From an uncultured Clostridia bacterium (GTDB lineage Bacteria; Bacillota; Clostridia; Christensenellales; UBA1242): a stretch of DNA of 64,000 bases. The notes beneath the pieces were generated by a model. It saw only the letters and a list, made by a program, of their open reading frames with translations, was not told where the DNA came from and made no database searches. The DNA lies in contig CAKVLP010000002.1 in NCBI GenBank assembly GCA_934757825.1, positions 248,001 to 312,000 on the forward strand, in the 5' to 3' direction. The position numbers and the translations under genes are program-made. Shown piece after piece: positions 54,285 through 63,436 of this stretch. The first letter of the stretch is position 1. Each line of letters starts with the position of its first letter.

Positions 54285-55170
54285 CTTTTTCTTCCTTTCT
54301 ATCGCGCTTAGACAAGCGCCTTATGTCCTTGACTGTCTCCAAGGTTATGTTGCCAAGTCTACCCTGTTTGAACTCGCTTATTAGTGCAACGCTCCCCCTA
54401 TCGTAATCAATGTCGCCCCCACGCATAACATACTTGCGCGCAATACAAATTTTGTCCAAAATTTCAAGCGATGTGTCTTCGTCTGATATAGATATTGAAT
54501 ATCTATCTTCCAATATTTTCTTGTCAATCCTTACAATATCGGCAATAAAGTCAAGGCTAAGTTCTGGAATATCTAGCACATCGTCCTTAATTGAGCCAAT
54601 ATACGCCAAATGGTGTGCAACTTGGTTGTTATTAAATGCTGGCCAAAGTGTGCCAGGGGTGTCCAAAACCTCAACATCGGTACCAATCCTGACCCATTGT
54701 TTGCTTTTTGTTACGCCAGCACGATTTTCGGCTTTGGCTTTTGTTTTGCCACACAAGTTGTTGGCAAGAGTGCTTTTTCCAGAGTTAGGAACGCCCACAA
54801 TCATCGCCCTAAGTATCATTGTGACGTCCTTTTTCGCATACTTTTCAATGCGGTCTTTTAGCAAATCCCTAAGAGCGGTCACAATCTTAGTGGAACTTCC
54901 GCTTGCAGTGCTATTTAAAATAATGCACCTTGTATTTTCTTTGGAAAAATATGTTACCCAGTCCTTAACCTTTTCCATATCGGCAATATCGCACTTATTA
55001 AACACATAGATAATTGGCTTATCGCCTATGATGCTTGTAAACTTAGGATTTACGCACGAAAAAGGCGCGCGACTATCTAACACATAAATTATCGCGTCTA
55101 CCTTTTTTACCTCTTCTTGCATCATTTTTAGGGCTTTATTCATATGCCCTGGGAACCATTGAATAATCAT
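54277..55170 (-). CDS. rbgA: Ribosome biogenesis GTPase RbgA (YlqF)
   Basis: Circularly permuted GTPase needed for late 50S assembly. G4 NKCDIAD appears before G1 GVPNSGKSTL and the G3 DTPG; an N-terminal FPGHMNKAL segment and a C-terminal ANTAR-like domain. 297 aa. In the usual trmD-rbgA-rnhB neighbourhood. Confidence 0.96.
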   Translation of the reverse strand: MIIQWFPGHMNKALKMMQEEVKKVDAIIYVLDSRAPFSCVNPKFTSIIGDKPIIYVFNKCDIADMEKVKDWVTYFSKENTRCIILNSTASGSSTKIVTALRDLLKDRIEKYAKKDVTMILRAMIVGVPNSGKSTLANNLCGKTKAKAENRAGVTKSKQWVRIGTDVEVLDTPGTLWPAFNNNQVAHHLAYIGSIKDDVLDIPELSLDFIADIVRIDKKILEDRYSISISDEDTSLEILDKICIARKYVMRGGDIDYDRGSVALISEFKQGRLGNITLETVKDIRRLSKRDRKEEKDA

Positions 55171-55186
55171 ATTTTTTCCTTATCAG

Positions 55187-55858
55187 TTATTTTTCTAGTA
55201 AATCGGGACGATATTTTTTGGTCTCGATTATTTTTTGCTCGGCTTTCCATTTTTCAATTTCTTTGTGGTTGCCGTTTACTAGCACGTCTGGCACTGCAAG
55301 CCCCATAAACTCCCTTGGGCGTGTGTACTGTGGATATTCAAGCAAATTGTCGCTAAAACTCTCGTCCTCGGTGCTATGCTCATTGTGCAACACATTTGGG
55401 ATATATCTTAAAATTGCATCCGTCAAAGCCATTGCTGGGATTTCACCACCAGTTAGCACATAGTCACCGATGCTAATTTGCTCGTCAACACATAAGTCGA
55501 TGACTCTCTCGTCTATTCCCTCATAATGTCCGCAAACAAGCACAATATGGTCATATTTGGTAGCAAATTCCTTGACAATTTTTTGATTTAAAACCCTGCC
55601 CTTTGGCGACATATACACCACGTGACTACCCTCCCTTTTAACGCTCATAATGGCGTCGTAAAGGGGCTGAGGGGTCATAACCATTCCATCGCCACCACCG
55701 AAAGGATAATCGTCGGTTTTCTTGTGCTTTTCAGCGGAAAATGGTCGAATGTCTATTACATTTATCTCGACCGCATTTTTCTCCACAGCCTTGCCGATTA
55801 AGCTAGTTTTTAATGGTGCAAACATCTCAGGGAAAATTGTAAGAATATCAATTTTCAT
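55187..55858 (-). CDS. trmD: tRNA (guanine-37-N1)-methyltransferase TrmD
   Basis: SPOUT enzyme that makes m1G37 to prevent frameshifting. Opening MKIDILTIFPEMF, FGGGDGMVMTPQPL, VLVCGHYEGIDERVID and IGDYVLTGGE (the knotted AdoMet site). 223 aa. Start shares one base with the rimM stop. Confidence 0.97.
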   Translation of the reverse strand: MKIDILTIFPEMFAPLKTSLIGKAVEKNAVEINVIDIRPFSAEKHKKTDDYPFGGGDGMVMTPQPLYDAIMSVKREGSHVVYMSPKGRVLNQKIVKEFATKYDHIVLVCGHYEGIDERVIDLCVDEQISIGDYVLTGGEIPAMALTDAILRYIPNVLHNEHSTEDESFSDNLLEYPQYTRPREFMGLAVPDVLVNGNHKEIEKWKAEQKIIETKKYRPDLLEK

Positions 55859-56352
55859 TACTCTTCCACCTCAATTTCTTGCAAAACAAACTCGTCAACA
55901 ATAACGCGTTTTTTAGCCATATCAAACTCCAAAATTACTTGCCTTGCGTTTGGAAACGAATACTTTTTGCCGTTGTTTTCAAAATTATACACTTCCACTC
56001 TGCCATAGTCTTCTATGCTTTTAAGTGTGCCAAGTTTGAAGTCAGATTGTTTGCCCCAAATGTCAAATCCAATGATATCCTTAACAAGCACTTCGTCCTT
56101 GCCTAAAAACATTTTTAGGTCGCAAAAAATAGGCGTATTTCTAAGTTCTTCTGCTTGCTCGCAAGTGTCAATCCCCGCCACTTTAAGCACAATAAAAGCA
56201 TTTCTAAGCGTAACCTTTTCTACGTCATATTGTACGCTATCAATCGTGACAGATTTTAGTTTTTTAAGCGGTGTGAAGTCAAAGTAATCGGTGTTTACTC
56301 TAAACTCTCCTTTTAATCCTTGTGGTTTTGTAATAATTCCTAATTGTTCCAT
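55858..56352 (-). CDS. rimM: 16S rRNA processing protein RimM
   Basis: 30S assembly factor. N-terminal GIITKPQGLKGEFRV beta-barrel, then a PRC-barrel (VKDIIGFDIW, LEFDMAKKRVIV). Start set at ATG 56352 with AAGGAG at 6 bases; an ATG 10 codons upstream has no site. 165 aa. Confidence 0.95.
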   Translation of the reverse strand: MEQLGIITKPQGLKGEFRVNTDYFDFTPLKKLKSVTIDSVQYDVEKVTLRNAFIVLKVAGIDTCEQAEELRNTPIFCDLKMFLGKDEVLVKDIIGFDIWGKQSDFKLGTLKSIEDYGRVEVYNFENNGKKYSFPNARQVILEFDMAKKRVIVDEFVLQEIEVEE

Positions 56353-56400
56353 AGTGTTCTCCTTAGGGTTAGTATAACACATCGCAAGGCAAATTGGAAT

Positions 56401-56439
56401 AAAAAAAGAGCAATTTAAGTAATCAAACTAAATTGCTCT
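56401..56439 (-). terminator. Terminator after khpA
   Basis: Minus strand: GAGCAATTTA paired with TAAATTGCTC across a 10-base loop, then T run. Marks a break between khpA and rimM. Confidence 0.85.
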
Positions 56440-56451
56440 AAGTCTTTTTAA

Positions 56452-56688
56452 TTAAACAAGCCCGTTAATTTTAACGATGTAGCGAATGCCGGATTTTAAA
56501 GAAACCGATTTAACAAGGGTACGAATGCTATTTGCAACTTTGCCGTTTCTGCCGATAATCTTGCCCATATCTTCCTTGGAAGCAAGGATTGTCAAAACAG
56601 TAACTTTATCGCTTTCCTTTCTTGTCTCAACTTTAACGTTGTCGTTTCCAGCCAACGCGCACGCAATGTACTTTACTAATTCTTCCAT
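56452..56688 (-). CDS. khpA: KH-domain RNA-binding protein KhpA
   Basis: 78-aa single KH domain with the GXXG loop in GKIIGRNGKVANSIR. With KhpB it binds many RNAs and affects cell division in streptococci. In the standard rpsP-khpA-rimM order. Terminator directly behind. Confidence 0.95.
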   Translation of the reverse strand: MEELVKYIACALAGNDNVKVETRKESDKVTVLTILASKEDMGKIIGRNGKVANSIRTLVKSVSLKSGIRYIVKINGLV

Positions 56689-56702
56689 ACGTCACCTAGA
56701 TA

Positions 56703-56999
56703 CTACTTGCTTTCTTTTTTCTTTTTGTCGGTCTTAGGTGCTCTTTTTGCCATAGGCTTCAAAAGTCCTTTGTTAACCAAAATTGTGCGAGCGGTCTCAG
56801 TAGGTTGAGCGCCTGTTCCTAGCCAGTACTTTGTTCTTTCTTCGTCAAGAACGATTTGTACAGGATCTGTAAGAGGATTGAAAGTACCCAATTTTTCTAG
56901 GTATTCACCATCTCTTGCTTTTCTAGAATCTGTAACTACAATTCTGTAAAAAGGTGAATGTTTGTCACCAAGTCTAGTAAGTCTAATTTTAACTGCCAT
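56703..56999 (-). CDS. rpsP: 30S ribosomal protein S16
   Basis: 98 aa, MAVKIRLTRLGDKHSPFYRIVV. Start set at ATG 56999 with AAAGGAG at 8 bases; the open frame runs 21 codons further into the leader. C-terminus is Lys-rich. Confidence 0.97.
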   Translation of the reverse strand: MAVKIRLTRLGDKHSPFYRIVVTDSRKARDGEYLEKLGTFNPLTDPVQIVLDEERTKYWLGTGAQPTETARTILVNKGLLKPMAKRAPKTDKKKKESK

Positions 57000-57070
57000 T
57001 TTATTTTCTCCTTTTGTTAAATATTTATAATAACTTTTTTTATACAACCATAAAGTTGTCAAAAAAAGGC

Positions 57071-57094
57071 TAAAAAACTAAGTTATTTGTAACT
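57071..57094 (-). terminator. Possible weak terminator between ffh and rpsP
   Basis: Minus strand: AAGTTA/TAACTT with loop CAAA, then an interrupted T run. Short stem, so incomplete termination is likely. Confidence 0.5.
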
Positions 57095-57104
57095 TTGCAT
57101 AGCA

Positions 57105-58430
57105 CTAAAATGGAAATTTCATTCCGCCCATTCTTTTGTTGCCATTAAACATCTTTATCATATCTTTGGCTTGGAAAAACTGTTTTAAAAGAATGTTTAC
57201 ATCTTGGATTGTGGTACCACTTCCACTTGCTATTCTCTTTTTGCGACTGCCTTTAATAATGTCAGGGTTTTGGCGCTCTTCCTTAGTCATACTAAGAATG
57301 ATGCTCTTGTTTCGCTCCATTGTTTTTTCGTCGATACTATTTTGGTCGAGTTTTAATTTTGAAGCGCCAGGAATCATATTAAGAAGTTCAGACACATTTC
57401 CCATCTTTTTAAGTTGGGAAAACTGCACAAGATAATCGTCTAGGGTAAACGAATTTTCCCTAAGTTTTTTCTCCATTTTCTTGGCTTCTTCCTCGTTAAT
57501 ACTCTCCTGAGCCCTCTCAATTAGCGTCAAAACGTCGCCCATATTAAGGATTCGGCTTGCCATTCTATCTGGGTAAAATGGCTCCAAATCGTCCATTTTT
57601 TCGCCAGTGCCGCAAAACTTAATTGGCTTATTGGTAACCGCTTTAATACTTAGCGCCGCACCACCACGAGTGTCACCGTCAAGTTTTGTAAGGATAACGC
57701 CAGAGATGTCCAACTTCTCATTAAATGTGGTCGCAACGTTAACCGCGTCTTGACCTGTCATACTGTCGACTGTAAGAAGTATTTCAGTAGGATTAACCGC
57801 TTTTTTGATGTCTTTAAGTTCGTCCATCAACTCGTCGTTTATGTGAAGGCGACCGGCGGTATCAATAATTACTGTGTCATAACCTTTTTTAAGCGCGTAC
57901 TTTATAGCATTTGCCGAGGTCTTAGCAGGTTTGTTTGTCCCCTCATCGTACACTTCAACATCAACCGATTTTGCAACAACTTTTAGTTGGTTAATCGCTG
58001 CGGGTCTATATATATCACAAGCGACCAAAAGTGGCTTTTTGCCTTGTTTTTTAAGGTATTTTGCAAGTTTGCCACACATTGTGGTTTTGCCCGCGCCTTG
58101 CAGACCACACATTAGAATAACCGTAGGCGGATTACTAGCAACGGCAAGTTTCGAATTGGTACTACCCATCAATGCAGTAAGTTCTTCGTTTACAATTTTT
58201 ACAACCTGTTGTCCCGGAGTAAGGCTTTTCATAACCCGCTCGCCAGAACACTTTTCGCTTATTTTAGCGACCAAATCTTTGACTACCAAAAAGTTAACGT
58301 CCGCTTCCAAAAGTGCGACGCGAATTTCACGCATTGCATTTTTTATTTCTAGTTCGGTCAACGTTCCACGTTTTGTGATTTTGCTAAAAACGTGCGAAAG
58401 TTTTTCACTCAAACTTCCAAATAAAGCCAT
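57105..58430 (-). CDS. ffh: Signal recognition particle protein Ffh
   Basis: GTPase that targets membrane proteins. NG domain: GLQGAGKTTMCGKLA, DTAGR and TKLDGDTRGG; M domain from about residue 300, methionine-containing (LKKMGNVSELLNMIPG). 441 aa. ATG shares a base with the ylxM stop; GGAGG site. SRP RNA not seen in the window. Confidence 0.97.
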   Translation of the reverse strand: MALFGSLSEKLSHVFSKITKRGTLTELEIKNAMREIRVALLEADVNFLVVKDLVAKISEKCSGERVMKSLTPGQQVVKIVNEELTALMGSTNSKLAVASNPPTVILMCGLQGAGKTTMCGKLAKYLKKQGKKPLLVACDIYRPAAINQLKVVAKSVDVEVYDEGTNKPAKTSANAIKYALKKGYDTVIIDTAGRLHINDELMDELKDIKKAVNPTEILLTVDSMTGQDAVNVATTFNEKLDISGVILTKLDGDTRGGAALSIKAVTNKPIKFCGTGEKMDDLEPFYPDRMASRILNMGDVLTLIERAQESINEEEAKKMEKKLRENSFTLDDYLVQFSQLKKMGNVSELLNMIPGASKLKLDQNSIDEKTMERNKSIILSMTKEERQNPDIIKGSRKKRIASGSGTTIQDVNILLKQFFQAKDMIKMFNGNKRMGGMKFPF

Positions 58431-58723
58431 TATTCCTCCATAATAGATAGTATTTTGTTTTTTAGTTCGCTATTCTCTTCATCTAGCAAAACTTTCTTAA
58501 TTTTAACCAAATGAAGTTTTTCCTCAAACTCACTCAATGTGTCAAGCGACTGCTTTATGCTAAAATTAACCGCTTGTCTTGTAATGCCAAGCGTCTCGGC
58601 AATCTCCGACAAGGAATAATTTTGCTTATAGTAAAAATCCATAACCTTAAACTGCTTTTGGGTCAAAAACTTGCCATAAGCGTCTAGCATATTATTGATT
58701 TCAATAATACCGTCCAAATTCAT
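58430..58723 (-). CDS. ylxM: YlxM family (UPF0122) helix-turn-helix protein
   Basis: 97-aa protein with a sigma-4-like HTH (SLSEIAETLGITRQAVNFSIK, about residues 35-55). Encoded with ffh and proposed to regulate or assist SRP; in streptococci YlxM binds SRP. GAGGG precedes the ATG. A perfect palindrome overlaps its promoter's start region, raising autoregulation as a possibility. Confidence 0.93.
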   Translation of the reverse strand: MNLDGIIEINNMLDAYGKFLTQKQFKVMDFYYKQNYSLSEIAETLGITRQAVNFSIKQSLDTLSEFEEKLHLVKIKKVLLDEENSELKNKILSIMEE

Positions 58724-58764
58724 ATTTTCACCCTCTTAAATCAAGTTGAAAAGCAAAAATAAAA

Positions 58765-58788
58765 GTGTAAAGTATTTTTACTTTACAC
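58765..58788 (-). promoter_or_regulatory. Perfect 24-base inverted repeat at the ylxM-ffh transcription start
   Basis: Arms GTGTAAAGTA and TACTTTACAC with a four-base centre, directly downstream of the -10. A third TGTAAAGT-type copy lies in the promoter spacer. Because the hairpin would begin at or before +1, a DNA operator is more likely than a terminator, though on the minus strand it is followed by TTTTATTTTT. Confidence 0.6.
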
Positions 58789-58789
58789 C

Positions 58790-58818
58790 ATTATAATATA
58801 TAAACTTTACATTGTCAA
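58790..58818 (-). promoter_or_regulatory. Consensus promoter of ylxM-ffh
   Basis: Minus strand: -35 TTGACA, exactly 17 bases, -10 TATAAT. Confidence 0.88.
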
Positions 58819-58852
58819 CAATTATTTTTGACAAAATTAGGTTTTTATTGGT

Positions 58853-59758
58853 TTAATTGTTGTCAAATAGCCCGTCTACAAATTCTTGTGCGTCAAATGG
58901 GATAATATCGTCCAGCCCCTCGCCCACGCCAACAAACTTAATAGGCAAATTGTATTGTTTTGCGATTGCAAACACAACTCCGCCCTTGGCTGTGCCGTCA
59001 AGTTTTGTAAGCACTATGCCGTCTAGCCCAACGCTTTTGTTAAATTCCTCAACTTGTTGAAGAGCGTTTTGACCGGTTGTGGCGTCGATAACAAGGTAGT
59101 TTTCGTGTTTGAAACCTTTTGACGTCCACTCTTTTTCAATAATCTTATTGATTTTTTTCAATTCTTCCATAAGATTAGATTTTGTGTGAAGTCTGCCTGC
59201 CGTGTCCACCAAAACAACGTCCTCTTGTTTAGCGACCGCGCTTTTCACGCCGTCAAAAACCACGCTTCCTGGATCAACACCCTCGCCATATTTAACAATC
59301 CTAACTTTGGCGCGTTTGCTCCATTCTGTAAGTTGTTCGGTCGCGGCCGCTCTAAATGTATCGCCAGCCACTAGCAAAACCGAATGGTCCTGTTTTTTGT
59401 AGTAATTTGCAAGCCTGCCAATTGTTGTGGTTTTGCCCACACCATTAACACCAACAAAGGTTATAAGTTTTGGATAATCCTCATCGGCATCATTGGGGAT
59501 AAGGCTCTCAATCATTGCTTCTTTTAGGAGTTTGTAAAAATCCTTTTCGGTCTTTACTCTTTGCTTTTTGGCAAGTTTTTTAACGTTTGAGATAATCTCT
59601 TCGGTGGCTTCTGTGCCAATATCGCTACTTATCAAAACAAACTCTAACTCTTCATAAAACTCGTCGTCAAGTTCGCCCACAAAAATGGAACTAATTTTGC
59701 TTGCAATGGCATCTTTTGTTTTTTTAAGTCCTTGAAATATTTTCGAAAAAAATCCCAT
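58853..59758 (-). CDS. ftsY: Signal recognition particle receptor FtsY
   Basis: SRP receptor GTPase. N domain short (no long acidic membrane extension), G motifs GVNGVGKTTTIGRLA, DTAGRLHTKSNLM, KLDGTAKGGV and the final GEGLDDIIPFDAQEFVDGL. 301 aa. Start shares one base with the smc stop. Confidence 0.97.
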   Translation of the reverse strand: MGFFSKIFQGLKKTKDAIASKISSIFVGELDDEFYEELEFVLISSDIGTEATEEIISNVKKLAKKQRVKTEKDFYKLLKEAMIESLIPNDADEDYPKLITFVGVNGVGKTTTIGRLANYYKKQDHSVLLVAGDTFRAAATEQLTEWSKRAKVRIVKYGEGVDPGSVVFDGVKSAVAKQEDVVLVDTAGRLHTKSNLMEELKKINKIIEKEWTSKGFKHENYLVIDATTGQNALQQVEEFNKSVGLDGIVLTKLDGTAKGGVVFAIAKQYNLPIKFVGVGEGLDDIIPFDAQEFVDGLFDNN

Positions 59759-62700
59759 TATTTACTCTCCACATTTTTAATTGCTTCGCTAAGTTTTACA
59801 GAAACTATCTTACTTACACCCTTTTCTTCCATCGTTACGCCATATAGCACATCGGCGTGCTCCATAGTAGGCTTTTTGTGGGTGATAACGATAAATTGAG
59901 TGTCTTGCGAATAGTTTTTCAAATACTTAGCAAATCGACCTACATTTGCCTCGTCAAGAGCCGCTTCAATTTCGTCTAGTAGACAGAATGGCATTGGTTT
60001 TAATTGCAAAATTGCAAACAAAATTGCAATTGCTGTAAGTGCTTTTTCGCCACCACTTAGAAGGGTGATGTTGCTAAGTTTCTTTCCAGGTGGCTCAGCA
60101 ATAATATCTACCCCAGCCTCCAACACGTCGTCGGATTCAACAAGTTCTAGGCGCGCTTTTCCACCGCCAAATAGTGTCTGGAACACACGCCCAAAGTTGT
60201 CGTTAATCTTGTTAAACTCGGTCTCAAAGCGTTCTTTCATCTCGGCAGAAAGTTCTTTGATAATCTGCTTCAAATCGTCTTCCGCTTTGATTAGGTCTTG
60301 CGCTTGTTCGTACATTGAACCGTGGCGTTCCAACAACAATTTGTAATCTTCAATTGCGTTAACGTTAACGTGGCCAAGTTTGTTGATTTCTTTCTTCAAA
60401 CGGCTAATTTCTGGAAGTGCTTCCTTAATATTAAACATCTCTTGTTTGTACTCAACAGCCGTAGCATAAGTAACCTCATACTCTGTCCAAACACGCTCTT
60501 GCATTGCCTCGATGTCGGTATCAACCTTGGTTAAGTTAAGGTCTTGTTGATATTTTTTATCTTGCAATCTATTCACTTCTGCCGACAAGTTCATACGCTG
60601 TTCTTCAAGAAGCCTTAGTTTTGATTGAAGTTCGGTCTTACTGGAAGACAAGGTTTCAAGCGATTTTTTGGCCTTATCAAGTTCTTCCATAATCTCATTG
60701 GCTTGAATGCTTGCTTGCGAGTGCGTTACGCTTATATTCATAATTGCAAGTTGTTGTTTGTTTTTCTCCAAACTTGGGGAAACAACGCCTATTTCCTCTT
60801 CGACTGCGTTAAGTTCGGCGTCAAGTCTCTCTTTTTCTTGTCCCAAAGAAACAAGTTCACTCTCAATACTTGCTATCTCAACTTTTATAGCAGTAAGTTC
60901 GGTAATATACTGCTCTTTTTTGTTTTTCAAGTCGTCAAACTGGCTATTTTCGCCCATCGACAATTCGGTCAACTTCATATCTGGGTCAAGCGACAACTTG
61001 CTAAGTTGGGCGTCAATTGAGATTATCATCTGCTTTGATTTTGCTAGGTCGCTAGCAAGTTTGTTCTGTCTCGACTCCATTTCAACCAAAACAGCGTTTT
61101 CGTTTTTAACCACTTCGCTAATTGTAGCGTAGTTTATCTCAACATCTCTTAGTTTTGCAGTAAGACTTGCAAGTTGTTGAAGTAGTGAGTTATTCTCATT
61201 TACAAGGCTATTTAATAGCAAGGATTTTTCAGATTTTTGTTGTTCTAGTTTTGCAATCTGCTCCTCAGCAAGTTTTATATTGTTATCCCTAGACAAAAGG
61301 TTTGTAAATTGCGACTTTTTGCTACCACCAGTTATGCTTCCCTGAGGGTTAATGATGTCGCCTTCCAAGGTCACAATTCTAAACGAATAACCACTTTGTT
61401 TTGCAAGGGTCACGGCGTTGTTGATGTTGTTTACAATCGCGGTCGTGCCAAGCAGACTGGATACGATGTTGGAAATGTTTTTATCGTAAGTAATTAAGTC
61501 GCTAGCAAGCCCAAAACAGCCATTTTCAGACAAAAATCTTGCATTTTGTCTATCAAAGTAACGTGGTTTAACCGAATTGATTGGCAGGAATGTAACTCGA
61601 CCATATTCCATCTGTTTTAGGTAGTTTATAAGTTGTTTTGCGTCGTCGTCGGTGCGCGTAACAATGTTTTGCACCGCGCTTCCTAGTGCCATTTCGATTG
61701 CGGTCTGATATGTAGCAGGAACAGTGATAAGATTTGCCAAAACGCCCACAATTTTGTTTTTCAAGTCGCGATTTTGCTCGGCGTCGGTAAGAAGTCTCTT
61801 TACGCTTCCATTAAAGCCCTCGTACTCTTTTTGCATGTCGAGTAACAATTTTTTGCGGTTGTTTAGGCTAATTATATTCGATGTAAGTTCGTTAATCTCG
61901 TTCTCGGTGTATTTTATCTCGTTAAGTTTTGCAAGTTGTTTGTTGGTCAAATTATCAAGGTCAAGTTTTAAATTGCCCTTATCGTTGTACAAGTTTTGCA
62001 TCTCGCGCTCGTGCAAATTGTACTCGTTTTGTTTTGCCGATTGCTGTGTTTTCAATTCTTCCGCATCTGACGAAACCTCTTCAATTTCCTTAGCATATGT
62101 AGCACGCTCAACTTGCAAAGCCGAAATCTGCGCCTTAGTGTCGCCTATTTTTTCTATGGACGCAAACAAGCGTTTTTGCGCTTCTTTGGTCGCCATTTCG
62201 CCACTTTCTAGTTCGTTAAATACGTTACTATACTTATCTTCCAATTCGCTTGCATTGTGTTTTAGAGTGTATAGTCTTTCCTTTTTGTTGTCGATTGCAA
62301 GTTGGGTCTTATATGCGTTTTCGTTAAGTTCTGCCTTTTTGGTTTCCGCCTTTGATAGTTGGGCGCTCAATCTCTCGACCTCAGCCTCAACATTGCGTTT
62401 TCTCTCCAAAATAAGGTTCGTTTCACCTGTTTGTTTTTCGATATTAACAGTAAGTTCTAGAATTTTATCACGGGTGCTTGCGATATTCTCGTCGAGCGAA
62501 TTTATCTCGTTAAAGGTGTCATTATAATCTGAAATCGTGGCATTAAGGTCGTTTTGGCGCAAATTCATCTCTTCAACTATTGCGTCAATTTTTTGCTGGA
62601 TAATCGCCTTATTTTCGCTAGCGTAGTCGTATTGGTAAATGTAAGCGTTTATCTCCAAAACTTTAAGTTTTTCTTTTAAGTCAAGGTAGATTTTGGCGGT

Positions 62701-63330
62701 TTCCGATTGCCTTTTAAGAGGCGCAAGTTGTTTGTCAATCTCGCTAATAATATCGTTAATGCGGGTCAAGTTGTCTTGTGTGCGAGCAAGTTTTCGTTCA
62801 GCCTCAACCTTTTTAAACTTAAACTTAGATATTCCAGCAGCCTCTTCGAAAATTGCGCGTCTATCCTCGGGCTTGGAGTTGATAATCTCCTCAACCTTAC
62901 CTTGCCCGATTATCGAATAGCCAGACTTACCAATTCCGCTATCGTGAAGCAAATCAATAATGTCTTTAAGCCTACAAGGTGTGCGGTTTATAAGATACTC
63001 GCTATCGCCACTACGATAAAGTTTTCTGGTCAAAACAATTTCGTCGTAATCCACTTTGAAGATACGATTGGTGTTGTCAAAGCAAAGCGACACCTCGCAA
63101 AAACTCAAACTTTTACGTTTTTCGGTGCCCTTAAAGATAACGTCTTGCATAACGCTACCTCTAAGCATTTTGCTACTCTGCTCGCCCAAAACCCAGCGAA
63201 TAGCGTCCGCAACGTTACTTTTTCCACAGCCGTTTGGTCCCACGATTGCAGTGATGCCGTCGCTGAAAGTTAACTTAATAGGGTCAGCAAATGATTTAAA
63301 CCCCACCATCTCCAATTGTTTAAAGTTCAT
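59758..63330 (-). CDS. smc: Chromosome partition protein Smc
   Basis: Condensin ATPase for chromosome organisation. Walker A GPNGCGKSNV near residue 32, coiled coils to about 500 and 680-1020, hinge at about 510-670 with GGSKKSQF after it, signature LLSGGEKALTAIA and Walker B CLLDEIEAALDEANV. 1190 aa. AAGGA precedes the ATG. rnc-smc-ftsY order is standard. Confidence 0.98.
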   Translation of the reverse strand: MNFKQLEMVGFKSFADPIKLTFSDGITAIVGPNGCGKSNVADAIRWVLGEQSSKMLRGSVMQDVIFKGTEKRKSLSFCEVSLCFDNTNRIFKVDYDEIVLTRKLYRSGDSEYLINRTPCRLKDIIDLLHDSGIGKSGYSIIGQGKVEEIINSKPEDRRAIFEEAAGISKFKFKKVEAERKLARTQDNLTRINDIISEIDKQLAPLKRQSETAKIYLDLKEKLKVLEINAYIYQYDYASENKAIIQQKIDAIVEEMNLRQNDLNATISDYNDTFNEINSLDENIASTRDKILELTVNIEKQTGETNLILERKRNVEAEVERLSAQLSKAETKKAELNENAYKTQLAIDNKKERLYTLKHNASELEDKYSNVFNELESGEMATKEAQKRLFASIEKIGDTKAQISALQVERATYAKEIEEVSSDAEELKTQQSAKQNEYNLHEREMQNLYNDKGNLKLDLDNLTNKQLAKLNEIKYTENEINELTSNIISLNNRKKLLLDMQKEYEGFNGSVKRLLTDAEQNRDLKNKIVGVLANLITVPATYQTAIEMALGSAVQNIVTRTDDDAKQLINYLKQMEYGRVTFLPINSVKPRYFDRQNARFLSENGCFGLASDLITYDKNISNIVSSLLGTTAIVNNINNAVTLAKQSGYSFRIVTLEGDIINPQGSITGGSKKSQFTNLLSRDNNIKLAEEQIAKLEQQKSEKSLLLNSLVNENNSLLQQLASLTAKLRDVEINYATISEVVKNENAVLVEMESRQNKLASDLAKSKQMIISIDAQLSKLSLDPDMKLTELSMGENSQFDDLKNKKEQYITELTAIKVEIASIESELVSLGQEKERLDAELNAVEEEIGVVSPSLEKNKQQLAIMNISVTHSQASIQANEIMEELDKAKKSLETLSSSKTELQSKLRLLEEQRMNLSAEVNRLQDKKYQQDLNLTKVDTDIEAMQERVWTEYEVTYATAVEYKQEMFNIKEALPEISRLKKEINKLGHVNVNAIEDYKLLLERHGSMYEQAQDLIKAEDDLKQIIKELSAEMKERFETEFNKINDNFGRVFQTLFGGGKARLELVESDDVLEAGVDIIAEPPGKKLSNITLLSGGEKALTAIAILFAILQLKPMPFCLLDEIEAALDEANVGRFAKYLKNYSQDTQFIVITHKKPTMEHADVLYGVTMEEKGVSKIVSVKLSEAIKNVESK

Positions 63331-63364
63331 CTTAATTTTTTCCTTAACATAATTTTACAGCATA

Positions 63365-63393
63365 AGTATATCACACTTAAAAAAAATAACCAA
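63365..63393 (-). promoter_or_regulatory. Promoter of smc-ftsY
   Basis: Minus strand: -35 TTGGTT, 17-base spacer, extended -10 TGA-TATACT, about 35 bases upstream of smc. Confidence 0.5.
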
Positions 63394-63394
63394 A

Positions 63395-63428
63395 TAAAAA
63401 AAATAAAAACCCTATTAAAATAGGGTTT
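63395..63428 (-). terminator. Terminator after rnc
   Basis: Minus strand: AAACCCTATT/AATAGGGTTT with a 2-base centre, followed by a T-rich tract (TTTTTATTTTTTT). Confidence 0.85.
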
Positions 63429-63436
63429 AATTATAC

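Noticed and set aside
57000..57070. Promoter for rpsP (TTGACA near 57055)
   Set aside because: A TTGACA exists but no -10 lies at acceptable spacing.
61724..62527. 267-codon plus-strand open frame
   Set aside because: Antisense shadow of the smc coiled-coil region; no ribosome binding site, composition follows from the codon use of smc.
62707..63273. 188-codon plus-strand open frame
   Set aside because: Antisense to the smc N-terminus with Walker A; no supporting signals.
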